DNA of 64,000 bases, taken from positions 127,246,854 through 127,310,853 of the forward strand of contig NC_066579.1 in NCBI RefSeq assembly GCF_024323335.1, read 5' to 3'. This document shows positions 43,824 to 55,124 of this stretch, piece after piece. How positions within the stretch are numbered: the stretch's first letter is position 1; every line of letters starts with the position of its first letter. Position numbers and translations under genes: made by a program. This DNA is from Lathyrus oleraceus. Lineage: Eukaryota; Streptophyta; Magnoliopsida; Fabales; Fabaceae. Below the pieces are notes generated by a model. The model was given only the letters and a program-made list of their open reading frames with translations, was not told the origin of the DNA and did not search any database.

Positions 43824-46800
43824 TCTGTCTGAAGAGTAACTTGAACCACTTCTTCAGCCGTCCAATTATTGATAGACTCCCCTGGTGCACAAGGGCGGAC
43901 CCAGATGTCCAAATCACAGTCACTGTCACAGTCTTCACCCTCAGTAGCAAAGACATCCCCATGGTTCATCAGCCCAGCGCTGGTAAAGGTGCTCGGACCC
44001 GCATTCTGCTCTGTTTGAAGAGGCTCATACCCGATTCCGAACTTGTCTTCTTTAATTGGCAAGTCTACCATCTTGCCCCAGCCCTCAGCTTTACCGGAGT
44101 CCACAACCTCCTTGGCTTGCTTGTAAGAAGCAATCGAAGCACCAGGCTTCCTCTGATCAACATAGGCTACCTTCTCAAGCGCCACGGTCTCAAATGCCTG
44201 GCATAATGTTTCATGGATCTCGCCATCCACCTCGACATACTTGAACGAGGATAGGTGACTCACCAGAATCTCTTCTTCGCCACACACGGTCACAATCTGA
44301 CCGTTCCAGACATACTTGAGTTTTTGATGGAGAGTCGACGAGACTGCCCCAGCCGCGTGAATCCACGGACGCCCCAACAAACAGCTATAGGCGGGTTGAA
44401 TGTCCATTACATAGAAAATGATGTCGAAAACTTCCGGACCTATCTTCACTGGCAAGGTAACTTCACCAAACACAGAACGTTTGGATCCATCAAATGCGCG
44501 CACAATAAGGTCACTGGGAGTGAGCACAACTCCCTCAACATCGATCTTCTTCAAAATCTGCTTTGGCAGGACATTCAAGGACGACCCGGTGTCTACCAAC
44601 ACGTGAGACAGAACAGCACCCTTGCACTCCATAGTGATGTGCAAGGCTTTGTTATGATTACGACCCTCAGGCGTTAAGTCTAGGTCAGTGAAACCTACAC
44701 CATGCCTGGTGCTCACGTTGGCTAGTACACCCTCCAGTTGGTTGACGGAAATCTCTTGCGGTACGTATTCCATGTTCAGCATCTTCAGCAAAGCATCACG
44801 GTGTGCTTCAGAGCATAACAGCAAAGAGAGTATTGAAATCTTGGACGGAGTCTGGTTGAGCTGATCTACGATCTTGTAGTCACTCTTCTTGATGATCTTC
44901 ATGAATTCCTCGACGTCCTTTTCAAATGAACCCTCAGCCTCCTTCTGAGCCGGTTCCTCATCAACAACAACCTGTTTGCCCTTAGCCCTAGCAGATGCCT
45001 CAGCGTTAGCATCTCTCAACGGCTGAGGAGCAAACAGTCGTCCACTCCGGGTAAAACCTCCTGGTCCACCCACATTGTCCACCACAGGACTTGCAACCAC
45101 AGGAGTTCTAACCGGTGCACTGATTGTCACAGGCGCTTGACTTGCTGGCCTCATCTGATTATCAGCCCTTCTATTGCTGCGATAGGCGTTATCATATCTC
45201 CAAGGCACAGCCCTACTATTCTCAACCGGTCTTCTGCCAGACGCAACGATAGTAGTTGGAGCATTGATGGTTACCGGAGTAGGAATGGTCACTGGAGTAC
45301 CACTTGCTGCAGATGAACTTACGACCCCTTGTCCTCGTCCTTCAGCTGGTTTAAAATAGATGGTGACAGTAGACACCGACCCATTACCTTTAGCAGCTCG
45401 ACTGAACTGGAGACAACCTTCATCAATCAACTTTTGAATACCAGTCCTCAACTGGTCACAACCATTAACAGCTTCAACACAGCCCAAACAGCCCTCAATA
45501 CAGCCTGGGTAGACACCCCCCTTCAACAGACGGCCCTTTACTATCAGCAGAGAAGTCTGAACATCATCAACATTATCAACCAAATCTTCAGCTTCTGCTC
45601 CTTCAATATTGTTCACCCTATGTCCACCATGCTGAGGCATAGGATTGTTCACGACGTTAGGTACCGGAGCAAAGTTGATCGCCTTGGCATCGATCAAGTC
45701 TTGAACTTTGTGCTGCAAAACCCGGCATCTCTCAGTATGGTGCCCTGGTGCCCCAGAATGAAAGTCACAACGGACATTGGCGTCGTATCCAGGAGGCAAC
45801 ACTGTTGGTGGAGCCATTGTACGTAGCTCAACAAACCCCAACCTGAGTAGTTCGGGAAAAAGTTCGGCGTATGACATTGGTAGCGGATCAAAACGTCGAC
45901 CAGCCATTCTTTGTCTGAGCTGATACGGACGTTGTTGCTGTTGTTGTTGTTGTTGCGGTTGTTGAACCCTTTGTTGTTGTTGTTGACGAGGTTGAGGTGC
46001 AGGAATGGTCACTGCAGCAACTGGACGATATTGTTCTCTACCCACACTTCCTCGGTACACATTCCCCCTGTGTTGTACAGCATTGGTCTCTCCTTCTCTA
46101 CGGCGAGGTGCCCCAGAGAAGGGTTTCTTCGATGACGAAGACGAACCCACATCTTGAATCCTACCGGCCTTGATCAGACTTTCGGTTCTCTCACCACAGA
46201 TGACGACATCAGAAAAACTTCCGAATGGGCAGCTTCCCATCCGGTCCATATACACACCTCGAAGAGTGCTGATAAACATGTTTGTCAACTCCCTTTCCAG
46301 CATAGGGGGTTGAACTCTTGCAGCAAGCTCGCGCCATCTCTGGGCGTACTCTTTAAAGCTCTCATTGTTTTTCTGACACAGACTCTGCAGCTGAGTCCGG
46401 GTCGGTGCCATATCCATATTGTGTTTATACTGTCTGAGGAATGCTTCACCCAAATCCCTCCAGCATCTAATCGATTCCCTTTTCAACTCCATGTACCAGT
46501 CCAAAGACGCCCCAGATAGGCTGTCTTGGAAAAAATACATCCACATCTTCTCGTCGTCAGTATACGCCGAGATCTTTCGATAATATGCCTGCACATGAGT
46601 GCGAGGACAAGAGGTACCGTTGTATTTGTCGAATGACGGTGCTTTAAACTTGTGCGGGATTCTCAAGCCTTCAACCAATCCCATGTTGGTAACATCAAAA
46701 CCGAGGGAGTTTTGACATTCCATAGCCCGGATTTTCTCAGCGAGGGCCTCAACTTTACGATCTCTCGCATCATTTCTACCCAGAATGTCTTCGTCTTCAC

Positions 46801-47149
46801 TGAGTAAGGTAAACATATCCTCTTGTCTGTCAACAATCGGAATTCGGTTACGGGCCGGAGCATGGATTACTCGGGCATTAGCAGTATCTGGAGCAATCGG
46901 TTGACCGTCGACTCGAATACCCCTCAACTCTTCTCCTACAGCATAGTTGTTGATGGGTACAGCAACAGCAGGGTTATCATTGATCGGGCCTCCCTCTGGT
47001 AGAGCCTGGTTGGGCGGCGGAACTACAGCTTCTTGCCTCTGAACTAGAGCTCGGAGTTCTTCTTGTCCTTGCGCAACCCCTTGCATCATGTGCATGAACT
47101 GGGCCATGTTTGCCCTCATCTCAGCTAACTCAGCTTGTACTTGATCCAT
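43820..47149 (-). CDS. Element A Gag-protease polyprotein
   Basis: Open frame of 1109 codons. I chose the ATG at 47149 (MDQVQAELAEMRANMAQFMH), which starts an acidic coiled-coil-like segment; the frame stays open upstream to 47260 but those residues look non-coding. Order: N-terminal helix; retrotransposon gag domain (FKAPSFDKYNGTSCPRTHVQ..WYMELKRESIRCWRDLGEAF); serine-rich and Gln-rich stretch (QQQQQQQQ); a C-x2-H-x5-H-x4-C knuckle (CDFHSGAPGHHTERC); a second cysteine cluster C-x3-C-x2-C-x6-C (about 45466-45520); and aspartic protease with active site DTGSS (DTG at 44585-44593) and a LGRPWIHAAG flap-end region. Forms particles and matures them in the cytoplasm. No stop inside, unlike pol of the same element. 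Confidence 0.92.
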   Translation of the reverse strand: MDQVQAELAEMRANMAQFMHMMQGVAQGQEELRALVQRQEAVVPPPNQALPEGGPINDNPAVAVPINNYAVGEELRGIRVDGQPIAPDTANARVIHAPARNRIPIVDRQEDMFTLLSEDEDILGRNDARDRKVEALAEKIRAMECQNSLGFDVTNMGLVEGLRIPHKFKAPSFDKYNGTSCPRTHVQAYYRKISAYTDDEKMWMYFFQDSLSGASLDWYMELKRESIRCWRDLGEAFLRQYKHNMDMAPTRTQLQSLCQKNNESFKEYAQRWRELAARVQPPMLERELTNMFISTLRGVYMDRMGSCPFGSFSDVVICGERTESLIKAGRIQDVGSSSSSKKPFSGAPRRREGETNAVQHRGNVYRGSVGREQYRPVAAVTIPAPQPRQQQQQRVQQPQQQQQQQQRPYQLRQRMAGRRFDPLPMSYAELFPELLRLGFVELRTMAPPTVLPPGYDANVRCDFHSGAPGHHTERCRVLQHKVQDLIDAKAINFAPVPNVVNNPMPQHGGHRVNNIEGAEAEDLVDNVDDVQTSLLIVKGRLLKGGVYPGCIEGCLGCVEAVNGCDQLRTGIQKLIDEGCLQFSRAAKGNGSVSTVTIYFKPAEGRGQGVVSSSAASGTPVTIPTPVTINAPTTIVASGRRPVENSRAVPWRYDNAYRSNRRADNQMRPASQAPVTISAPVRTPVVASPVVDNVGGPGGFTRSGRLFAPQPLRDANAEASARAKGKQVVVDEEPAQKEAEGSFEKDVEEFMKIIKKSDYKIVDQLNQTPSKISILSLLLCSEAHRDALLKMLNMEYVPQEISVNQLEGVLANVSTRHGVGFTDLDLTPEGRNHNKALHITMECKGAVLSHVLVDTGSSLNVLPKQILKKIDVEGVVLTPSDLIVRAFDGSKRSVFGEVTLPVKIGPEVFDIIFYVMDIQPAYSCLLGRPWIHAAGAVSSTLHQKLKYVWNGQIVTVCGEEEILVSHLSSFKYVEVDGEIHETLCQAFETVALEKVAYVDQRKPGASIASYKQAKEVVDSGKAEGWGKMVDLPIKEDKFGIGYEPLQTEQNAGPSTFTSAGLMNHGDVFATEGEDCDSDCDLDIWVRPCAPGESINNWTAEEVVQVTLQTE

Positions 47150-47553
47150 ATTCCGTTGATGGTTGAGTCTTGTTGAGTAGCGGTGCGGTCTTTGACCAGC
47201 TATCCTGCCTGAACACAGGAACCAAAGTGAGAAGACGGCACAAGAACACCTGTTATGCAAATGATATGAGTATGATGTTTAATGATGTGTATGATGCACA
47301 TGATATGCTCATTTCTCAGGCATTCAAAGAGCCTGATCCATCCTCCAAAGATGGCAACCTGCAGCAACAAGAGAACAATACAATGCAGGGAAAATGAGAA
47401 CAACAGGGAAATACCAACAACCTTATCTATACATAAGGGCAAAAAGGTCATACAACCAAGAGTCAACAAAGATCCAAAAGACGGAGTACAAACAAATGAA
47501 TCCCATCCAACAGGCCTGGAGGTGATTCTCAACAAATACACCAAAGATGCAAT
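47150..47553 (-). other. Spacer between ORF1 and gag (element A)
   Basis: No domain seen. Contains purine-rich ACAAGAGAACAATAC-type sequence and ATGATATG repeats near 47260-47300. In Ogre elements this gap separates ORF1 from the gag start; how gag is translated is not known from sequence. Confidence 0.5.
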
Positions 47554-49194
47554 CTAAGACAGACGGTCCTCCGGAATGAGGGTCTTCAGGTAATGGCACT
47601 GGTCTATCAACAGTGTGCATTCTGAACATTCTGGTAGAGGGATGATCTTCTCTTTCAATTGCCTTCTAAGCTCCAAAATCTCTCCTCCAAGATAATCTTC
47701 TGATGTCTGTCTCAAATCATGCTCTTTCTTCAACTGGGCGTCTTTGTCTTTGAGTTGCTTCTCCAGGTCTCTGATCTTCTTTTGATAGTTGGCTTCTGCT
47801 CTCTGCAGCCTCAAACATTCCCTATGCTCTGCATCCAACATGGACTACATCTCTTCGTAAGATCTCTTCTTGCTCCTTGCTCTGCTAACATCCTCTCCTT
47901 GCACTTCCCTGAGTTGATGGGTCAAGTGCAACCTATCAGCTTTAGCTTTGTACAACTCCATCTGGGTGTCTTGCTCCTTCTCTCTCAAACGGCGACTCTC
48001 CATCAGAGCTTGCTTATAGTGCTCAGCAGGCACACTATCAGCGAGGATCAAGGGTGGTTGCTCCTGCAACGGCTCCATCCTATCATAGGGTAGCAACAAA
48101 GTTTCCACTCTCTTCTTTACCCAATCGGTGTAATCAGGCATTGCAATGGCAAACTTCTTCCCTAAGACAGATCCTTCCTTCACTCCAACAGACCTCCAAG
48201 CTCTTCCTATCTGCTCCAATCTAGTCGGGTCATTCTGCTTCTCAAAAAACACACTTTCAGCTACCTCAGCTTCAAGTGGTCTTCCCTTCATTACAAACCC
48301 TAACTGACGAAGAGAAAGAACGGGATTATAATTTATACAACCTTTGGTCCCCACGAGTGGCACATTCCGGAATTCTCCACAGCTCATAATAACATCTCGC
48401 ACGTCCATCCGGTATGACTGCCATCTGATGTCATAGGAGGTAAGCGACATGACCCTCTGAGTCCACTTGAGAGTGCTCTGGGTATCCACAAAGGGTCCAC
48501 TAACTGGCAGAAGAGACATAAACCATCTGAACAGGAGAGGTAAACAGCACTTGAGGGCTCCACCCTTACCATGCCTACTGTGAATGGCATAGTAAGTGTC
48601 AGCTAAAAGAGTGGGGACTGGATTCCCTCTAATGAAAATGCTGATAGCAGCATGGTCAATAAAATTAGGCATACTAGGGAATAGAACGATCCCATATATC
48701 ATAGCAGCAAGCCGGGCATGAAAAACTTCCCAATTCCCCTTCTCTGCTTCATCTCTAGCAACTCTCAGGAGAAACTTCAACGGCAGGCCCACAACTCCCC
48801 CACTGGGCTTCCAATTGTCACAGACTTCCTTGACACTCAACCGGAGAGCTCTGGCAACAACTCTGAAGTCAACCTCCTTAGACACGTTCAGGAAGGGAAC
48901 CTGATGCTGAATAGGAACACCCAACAGGATAGAATACTCCTCGAGAGTAGGCGCCAACTGATAGTCTTGGAAAGTGAAACATCTAAGCTCCGGGTCATAG
49001 AACTGAAGAAGAGTCTGCAACGGCACTGGGTCAACTACCGTCCTTAACAGAGTCAACAGATCCCCATACTGGTCAATGAACCCCCTTTGATGATCACTGG
49101 TCACAAAACTACTCAACTCAATCAGAGACGTCAAAGGCTCACGGTGAAAAACGTAGAAACAAGTCTTCCGCTTCGGCTCTGGGACTGTTGCCAT
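47554..49194 (-). pseudogene. Ogre ORF1 protein (element A), one in-frame stop
   Basis: From ATG 49194 (MATVPEPKRKTCFYVFHREP) the frame runs 449 codons to TAG at 47845-47847, then continues in the same frame without another stop for 97 codons to 47554. Protein features: N-terminal domain with APTLEEYSILLGVPIQHQVP, a hydrophobic middle (MIYGIVLFPSMPNFIDHAAI), a conserved GTKGCINYNPVLSLRQLG block, and a charged C-terminal region predicted by eye to be coiled coil (KKIRDLEKQLKDKDAQLKKE after the stop). The APTLEE..L phrase resembles plant mobile-domain/transposase-like proteins found in Ogre ORF1. Function unknown. The continuation after the stop shows the same character, so the TAG is a recent nonsense change or is read through. 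Confidence 0.85.
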
Positions 49195-49956
49195 CTCTAT
49201 CGGCGAATCAAACTCTGGAATGTACCTGAGAAATGATATGCATGCAGGGATTAGTTTTTTTTTTTTTTTTTTTTTTTTATCGCGTATCTTTTGAAAATAA
49301 ATATGCTATGATGCACATGATGCAGACACAACTGGCTGGCGGTGCATCTCTGAACACAAAGTCGAAGCCTCGGTCTAAACTCAGAACCCAAATCCAACTT
49401 GAAAACCCAAGGTCAAATGAGAAACCGTTGTCTGAACCCAAAGTCACCAACAGAACCACAAGTCACCAACAGTACCTGTAATAATGATCAAACCCTTCCC
49501 CACTCACGGGTGTCGTCTAGGCCAGGGTAAGGTCGAGAGAAACGCAGGATAAACAACCCTTTCAAGAATATCATCTTGTGCACACCCGATGTATGCACCG
49601 ATAATACCCCATCAGAGTCTGAACTGCTCGTGATATCAATGTTCCGCTAAGTGGCGTACACCACCCGCTTCCCATGAATCACTCTATTCCTAGGTTTCCT
49701 AGATTTCACTCATAGCCTGGGTATTGGGCCTTTTACCTCGAGTAACTCCCACCCCAAACAGAGAAACACAGCCAGATGAACAGATGAATATGAATGCAAA
49801 CATTAATGCAAACAATAAATGCAAACAGTAAATTCAAATATACAAATAAAGAATGCAATAAATAAACACAGCACAAAGCAACCAAAACCTTAACCTAGAG
49901 AGCGCTAGGAGAGACTCGCTTAGGGAAGATGGACCAGCAAGAGGTCAACTTTCCTT
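49195..49956 (-). other. Element A 5' leader
   Basis: Untranslated region between PBS and ORF1. Holds a run of 24 T (49255-49278, poly-A in the transcript) close to the ORF1 start, and several AACCCAAAGTC-like repeats (49360-49470). No open frame of note. Confidence 0.7.
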
Positions 49957-49974
49957 TCCCCAGCAGAGTCGCCA
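49957..49974 (-). other. Element A primer-binding site
   Basis: In transcript orientation TGGCGACTCTGCTGGGGA starts two bases after the 5' LTR. Similar to the C PBS at 21946. Ogre elements are reported to use a tRNA-Arg primer; the sequence would pair with a tRNA 3' end of GUCGCCA type. Confidence 0.85.
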
Positions 49975-50281
49975 ACTGTCGCATTACGCGAAAAACCGGC
50001 GGGAAACAAAGAACAACAGAGCCGCCACCGTGCGTTATTTATCCCAAAAGAGGGAAAGGAAACGCTCAGAGTAAACCTAGGAAAGAACATGGTCTCGCGA
50101 CCAAAGAGAATGGGATCGGGAGTCGGTTATGCGAAGGGAAGGTATTAGCACCCCTACGCATCCGTCGTACTCGACGGGATCCACGCACAATAGAAAGGAA
50201 AATGGTTGCTAAAACACTGCTCACACACACACACACACACTGGCTGAAAGAGACACAAGAAAACAGACAAGACTGACTCGG

Positions 50282-51052
50282 CAGGATATCGCATCCTGGG
50301 CCTACTTAGTCTATCAGGCATAGACATCAGAGTCGAAGTAGTTCGGACTGGGGAAATGACACATGCTCGCTAGGATGTCGCATCCTATGCATACGTATCT
50401 CCTTGGACGAAGGAGAATCAGAGCATTCGTAGCTCGGCTGACACGCACACAAACAAACACAGGCAAAGGCAAACGTGGAGCCTGAACGCCAATCGCTGGA
50501 CTTACATTAGCATCCGAACCAACAAACACACACAGGAAACCAACTGCCAATCGCTGGACTTACGTCGGACTCCGACCAGAAAAGGAGAAACAACTCACAC
50601 AAACAAAACAAAAGGGCGCCCGGAGAGATCAGCTCATCTCCTGCCTACGTACCTCATCTGGTATGAGGATCAGGGCGACGTAGTTCCCCTACGCAGGGAA
50701 AAAGGACTAGCGTAACCAAATAACAGAGGGAGACACAACACTAGGGAGACTACGACTCGAGCCTAGAAGTTGTCATGCAAAGTCGTCCCTAAGTTAAGGT
50801 TTCTAGCTAACTTGCACAGGAAGCAAGCCTATCCTAAACATGACTTGCACAGGAAGCAAGCCACACCAAACCTAACTTGCACAGGAAGCAAGGGTCTCGA
50901 TTGCAACTAGGGCAAGAGAAAGGGGAGGTCTCAATCGCAACGAGGGCGAGAGAAAAGAATTAGTGTTAGTTGTTAGTCAAACTCGACAAGACATCGCATC
51001 TCGTGCCTACGTATCTCATTTGGACATGAGAATCAGAGTTGCCGTAGTTCGG
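50282..51052 (-). other. Two-hairpin module array in the A 5' LTR (4 copies)
   Basis: Same four units as at 32301-33071, shifted by 17,981. All listed stems are preserved; I noticed one substitution in the loop of the third copy's first hairpin (A to G, 50632) and none in a stem. Confidence 0.75.
50810..50892 (-). repeat. Three direct repeats of an 18-bp unit in the A 5' LTR
   Basis: Same ACTTGCACAGGAAGCAAG triplet as at 32829-32911. Confidence 0.9.
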
Positions 51053-54000
51053 CTAAACTGTTCCCGTTGGTTTGTGTTTTTTAAGTGGACAACGTCACTG
51101 CGCAATCTACCTGATGCTCGACCTTTGGAGACTTACTCACCTGTAGTAGAAGGAGTTAACGTATCCTTAAGAGGGGATAATGTTTGTTTGTGTTTTAGGA
51201 AAGCTCAAGCAAGAAAGGAAGTCCTATACGAAGGAACCGTGCTACCTTAATTGACATGCAAACGAGACTACGCGGAGTCTAACAAACCTAGGGGATACAA
51301 TCACACCACACAAGCACATACAGCATGAAATAAACACACCAACAAGGGGCTCAAACATCAAGGCTAGGTTTTAGTCGAGGGGTCATATCAACCTCAACAA
51401 ACAAACCACTGGAACTGGGTAATGTTAGCTCTTAACCTTGCCATTGAGGGGCTAAGGTGAAGCAGATGAAAGGTGAGTGAAGATAAGACTTCACAGCTCT
51501 TATTCCTGGCCTGGGAGAGCTTAAGACAAGAATGTGTGGGTTCAGAAAGTGGGAACCCTTCTACACATTTGAAACTGACTCAACTGTACAATTGTACAAG
51601 ATCTTGGGTTTGTATCTGCAATGCATCAACACAGTGGCGTGAGCAAAGCAGATGACACACAGAATAGCAGGGGATAGGTTGCATATCCCTTGGGTTCTGC
51701 CAATTGCCTCTTCACTTAGGAGGTCTTTGAATATGTACAGGGACAAAATTTAAACATTCACAAACATTGCCTCTTAAGGAGGACTTCAGACAGTTGCCTG
51801 GCCAAGTAACAGGCCAGGTCTTCCAGACTACATGAAGATAGAAAGGTATACCTCAATGCAAATTGCTTATCAAGCAAAGCAAAGCAAAAGTTCACAAGGA
51901 ACTGAGCAACTAAAAGTACCTGAAACCAGTCAGACAACATTAGTACACGACTTCAAAATTAAAGCAAAAGGAAACAGATATCAACCAGTCAACACAAACA
52001 GGCTAAGTGTGCAATGCACAAAGCTCAAGGCATGTGAGCCAAGCAACCTACAAAACATAACATGTTAGTCATGATAAACAAGCAAACAAAACCAATTTAT
52101 GTTGGTCTCATTGGACAATTGTTGGTCAACCTGAAAACATGAGCTCAAATGTGAGTAACAGGACCACTAGGACAAGCCTAGGGTCAAAAGAGGATAAGAG
52201 AGTCAAAACAGCAAATGAAATCCAATCAAAATCATATTCAAACAATCAAGAAGCAAACTCAATTGGTTCCACAATCATATCATTCATCATCATCATTTTA
52301 TATGCAAAAGAAGTCAAAGCATGGCATATGGAAGCTCATAGAAGTCAACAACAAGACTTGAATCAAAACCAATCATAAACAATTCCAAAAATCATCAAAT
52401 AAATCATGGTCAAACATAATCCATAGCATGGTAAGCATGTCAAATTTCATCTCATTTGGAAAAGTGGAAGGCAATCAATGAAAATCAGAAAGGCAAGGCA
52501 ATTTTGAACATGCTCAAAGAAGTCAACCAAACATGCATCAATTTGCAAAAATCATAAATCAGAGATGGCATATGATAAATGAATGGGACTAAAACCATGG
52601 CAAAGCTTAAGATGTCTACTAACCACATGTAAAATTTCATGTCCATCTAATAAAGTATGAGCATTTCACAAAACAAATGGGAGCAAGTGTCACAAAAAGT
52701 CAACATAGGACCAAACAGGGGACAAAAATCTCAATCAATTGGAAAATGCCACAAATAAATCCAAGAAAAATCACATGTAAATTAGACATACAAGAGTAGG
52801 TTCATGCAAAAATTCAGAGCAATTGGAGTTCAAGAAGCATGGTATCAAAAATCATGAAGTTGCACATCAATGGTGTGACACAAATTGTCACACCCTAATT
52901 CAAAAATTCATAACTCACAATTCAGATAAGATAAATTCACAAACTCTACACCAAAATCACCATGGATGTGTCTAGTTTGTGTACAAAAATTTTCAAGGTC
53001 AAAGGATAAAGCATGACTATTTCACAAAGGTTTTGGTAAAAGGTGCAAAATATTCATACATATCACAAACCCTAATGCCAAATAAAAACCAACCATCCAA
53101 AAATTCTGGAAAAAATATGACAAAATAATAGAGATCATGATGAAGACAATGCAAAAATTCCCATCAATTTTGGATTTAAAACAAAGGAGTTATGATTTTT
53201 GCAAATTGGTGTATCAAATTGAAATAAACATTGAAAATGACATTAGTTTAATAGGACACATGCCACGGCCGATGGCAATTTTGAAAATACTTGGAGAACT
53301 AAACAAAACGCGGCGTTTTGGGCAGAACAATGAAATGTTCTGATTGGCCAGTATGGGTGAACAGCAACATGCATACGTGAATAGGACAAAAAATCTGGGC
53401 AACTTCAAGGAGGATTAGGGTTTATAGCATAGTAGCATCATCTTCACCACTTCAAATCGACTCAAAAAAAATGTGCACAGAAAATGCAATTAAACATACC
53501 AACATGACCAGCAAACATCCAACATGCATAATCTAAAGGCCATTTCCATTAAATCATCTTAAACAGCACGAATCAAACCAAAACATATTTCAACATCCGA
53601 ACTTAAAACCTAGATTTCTCTCAGAATAGTTAACCATTTTTAATGATTCAAGTTCCAACATAACCAGCACAACAAGACCTAGCTAAATCATGGCATAGTT
53701 TCAAGAAATTGGAGACTCGAGTTCTTACTTGATTTTGAAGAAATTAGTGAAACAGCTGTTGTTTGGATGTTTGGTGATGAAACAGTTGTTCCAAATTGCT
53801 TGAAATGATGGATGAGTGAAGGCTTTAGCTCAGGAGAACTTGGTCTTGCTTGAATCGAACTCTGCCATTGAAGTAGCTTGGAGAAAACAGTTCGTGGAGC
53901 AGGCCTTACAGTTGGTTTATGATGGTTGGAATCAGCTCAAAATGGATGTTGGATGATGAAGCAACAATAGCCAGCTCGTGTGCTTTACAAGTTTGCAAGG

Positions 54001-55124
54001 AGAAATTCAAAAATGCAAAAATGGAGATTTGAGAGAGTGAGAGAATTCTGTGTATTCAGAGGCTGCTAGGGCTTTGGAATGACAGAAAATGAGTTCTTAT
54101 ACCTCTGTTTAAGGTTGCATAAGCAAGGTGCTAATCATGTTTTGGTTTAATGAGCAATTTGCTAATTTACCACTTTTGTCCATATGGTGAGGTGTAATGG
54201 CTATAGCACGAAAATTGGGCCTTCCACAAGTCACAAACAACATTTCTGAACATATTTGCAAGGCCAAAGTGGTTGGAAATAATTAAATCAAAAGTTCACT
54301 TTTTCACCTCACTTAAAATTAATTCAAGTAGGTTCAAAAATGCCATTTTGATCCATGAGGTTTTGGTGCATGAGGGTTACATTTTTGGAAAGAGGAGGTC
54401 AAATGTGACTTGTTGGAAAAAACCTCACCAAATTTGGCCAAATGGTTTGAGAGATATGGCCTTTTGAAGTTCAAGAATTTTTGAAAATGAATTGATCATA
54501 TCTTGCAAACCATACATGGGAATTGAGAGTTCTTGGACTTTTTGGAAATGGGAGAACAAGATCTTCAACTTTCATGTTGGGCAAAAATTCATTTGAAGCT
54601 TGTATCATGATGTAAGTTTGGGATCAAGAAGTTTCCATTTCTGGCAAGTTTCAATTACAGGTCCAGTTTCTATTTTTGGAAATTTCTTGTCTGGCTTCAA
54701 ATTCTTCAATGATGATGTTTTCCATGATACATGAGGCCTATTTGGACATGAATAAGCTCTCTCAAACCAAATCCCACCATCAAAACCATAAAATCAGTCA
54801 TAGTTGACCAAGTTTGACTTTTTTAGGGTTTCTGACTGACTGTGCATTGACTGATGACCTCTGAACATCCAATCTTTGACCTAAACACTTCAAATGGATC
54901 CCCAAGTCATGTGAACATGTTGGACCAACCCTAGGGCCTTGGCTCCTTGGAAATTGTGCTTGCTTGCTTGGTTGACTGATCTCCTGATCAGTTTGACCTA
55001 ATTCTCCTGATAATCTTGCACTTGGGCAAAAGGGACAATGCAATGCTATGCAGTGGACCATGTTATGTTATGACCTAATATGAGAATGTATGTACAATGA
55101 TAGGTGCAAATTTGAGGTGCTACA

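Larger units (their letters stand above)
32002..55124 (-). mobile_element. Full-length Ogre Ty3/gypsy retrotransposon (element A)
   Basis: A 23,123-bp minus-strand element with LTRs of 5143 bp (32002-37144) and 5148 bp (49977-55124), PBS, leader with poly-A, ORF1, gag-protease, intron, RT/RNase H/aRNase H/integrase, a long 3' UTR with minisatellite and hairpins, and PPT. Size, gene order and intron match the Ogre group described from legumes. By eye the LTRs differ at about 26 substitutions plus a CA-repeat and a one-base indel (about 0.5%), so insertion was recent. It sits inside the 3' UTR of element B. ORF1 has one and pol three in-frame stops, so it is probably not autonomous. Confidence 0.93.
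49977..55124 (-). repeat. Element A 5' LTR
   Basis: Nearly identical copy of 32002-37144 (positions shifted by 17,981 after a CA-repeat length difference near 50230). Transcription should start within this LTR, reading leftward; I cannot place the promoter with confidence. Confidence 0.95.

Noticed and set aside
45329..46519. Plus-strand open frames of 121-165 codons opposite gag-pro
   Set aside because: Shadows of the long minus-strand gag-pro frame with poly-Q giving low-complexity complements.
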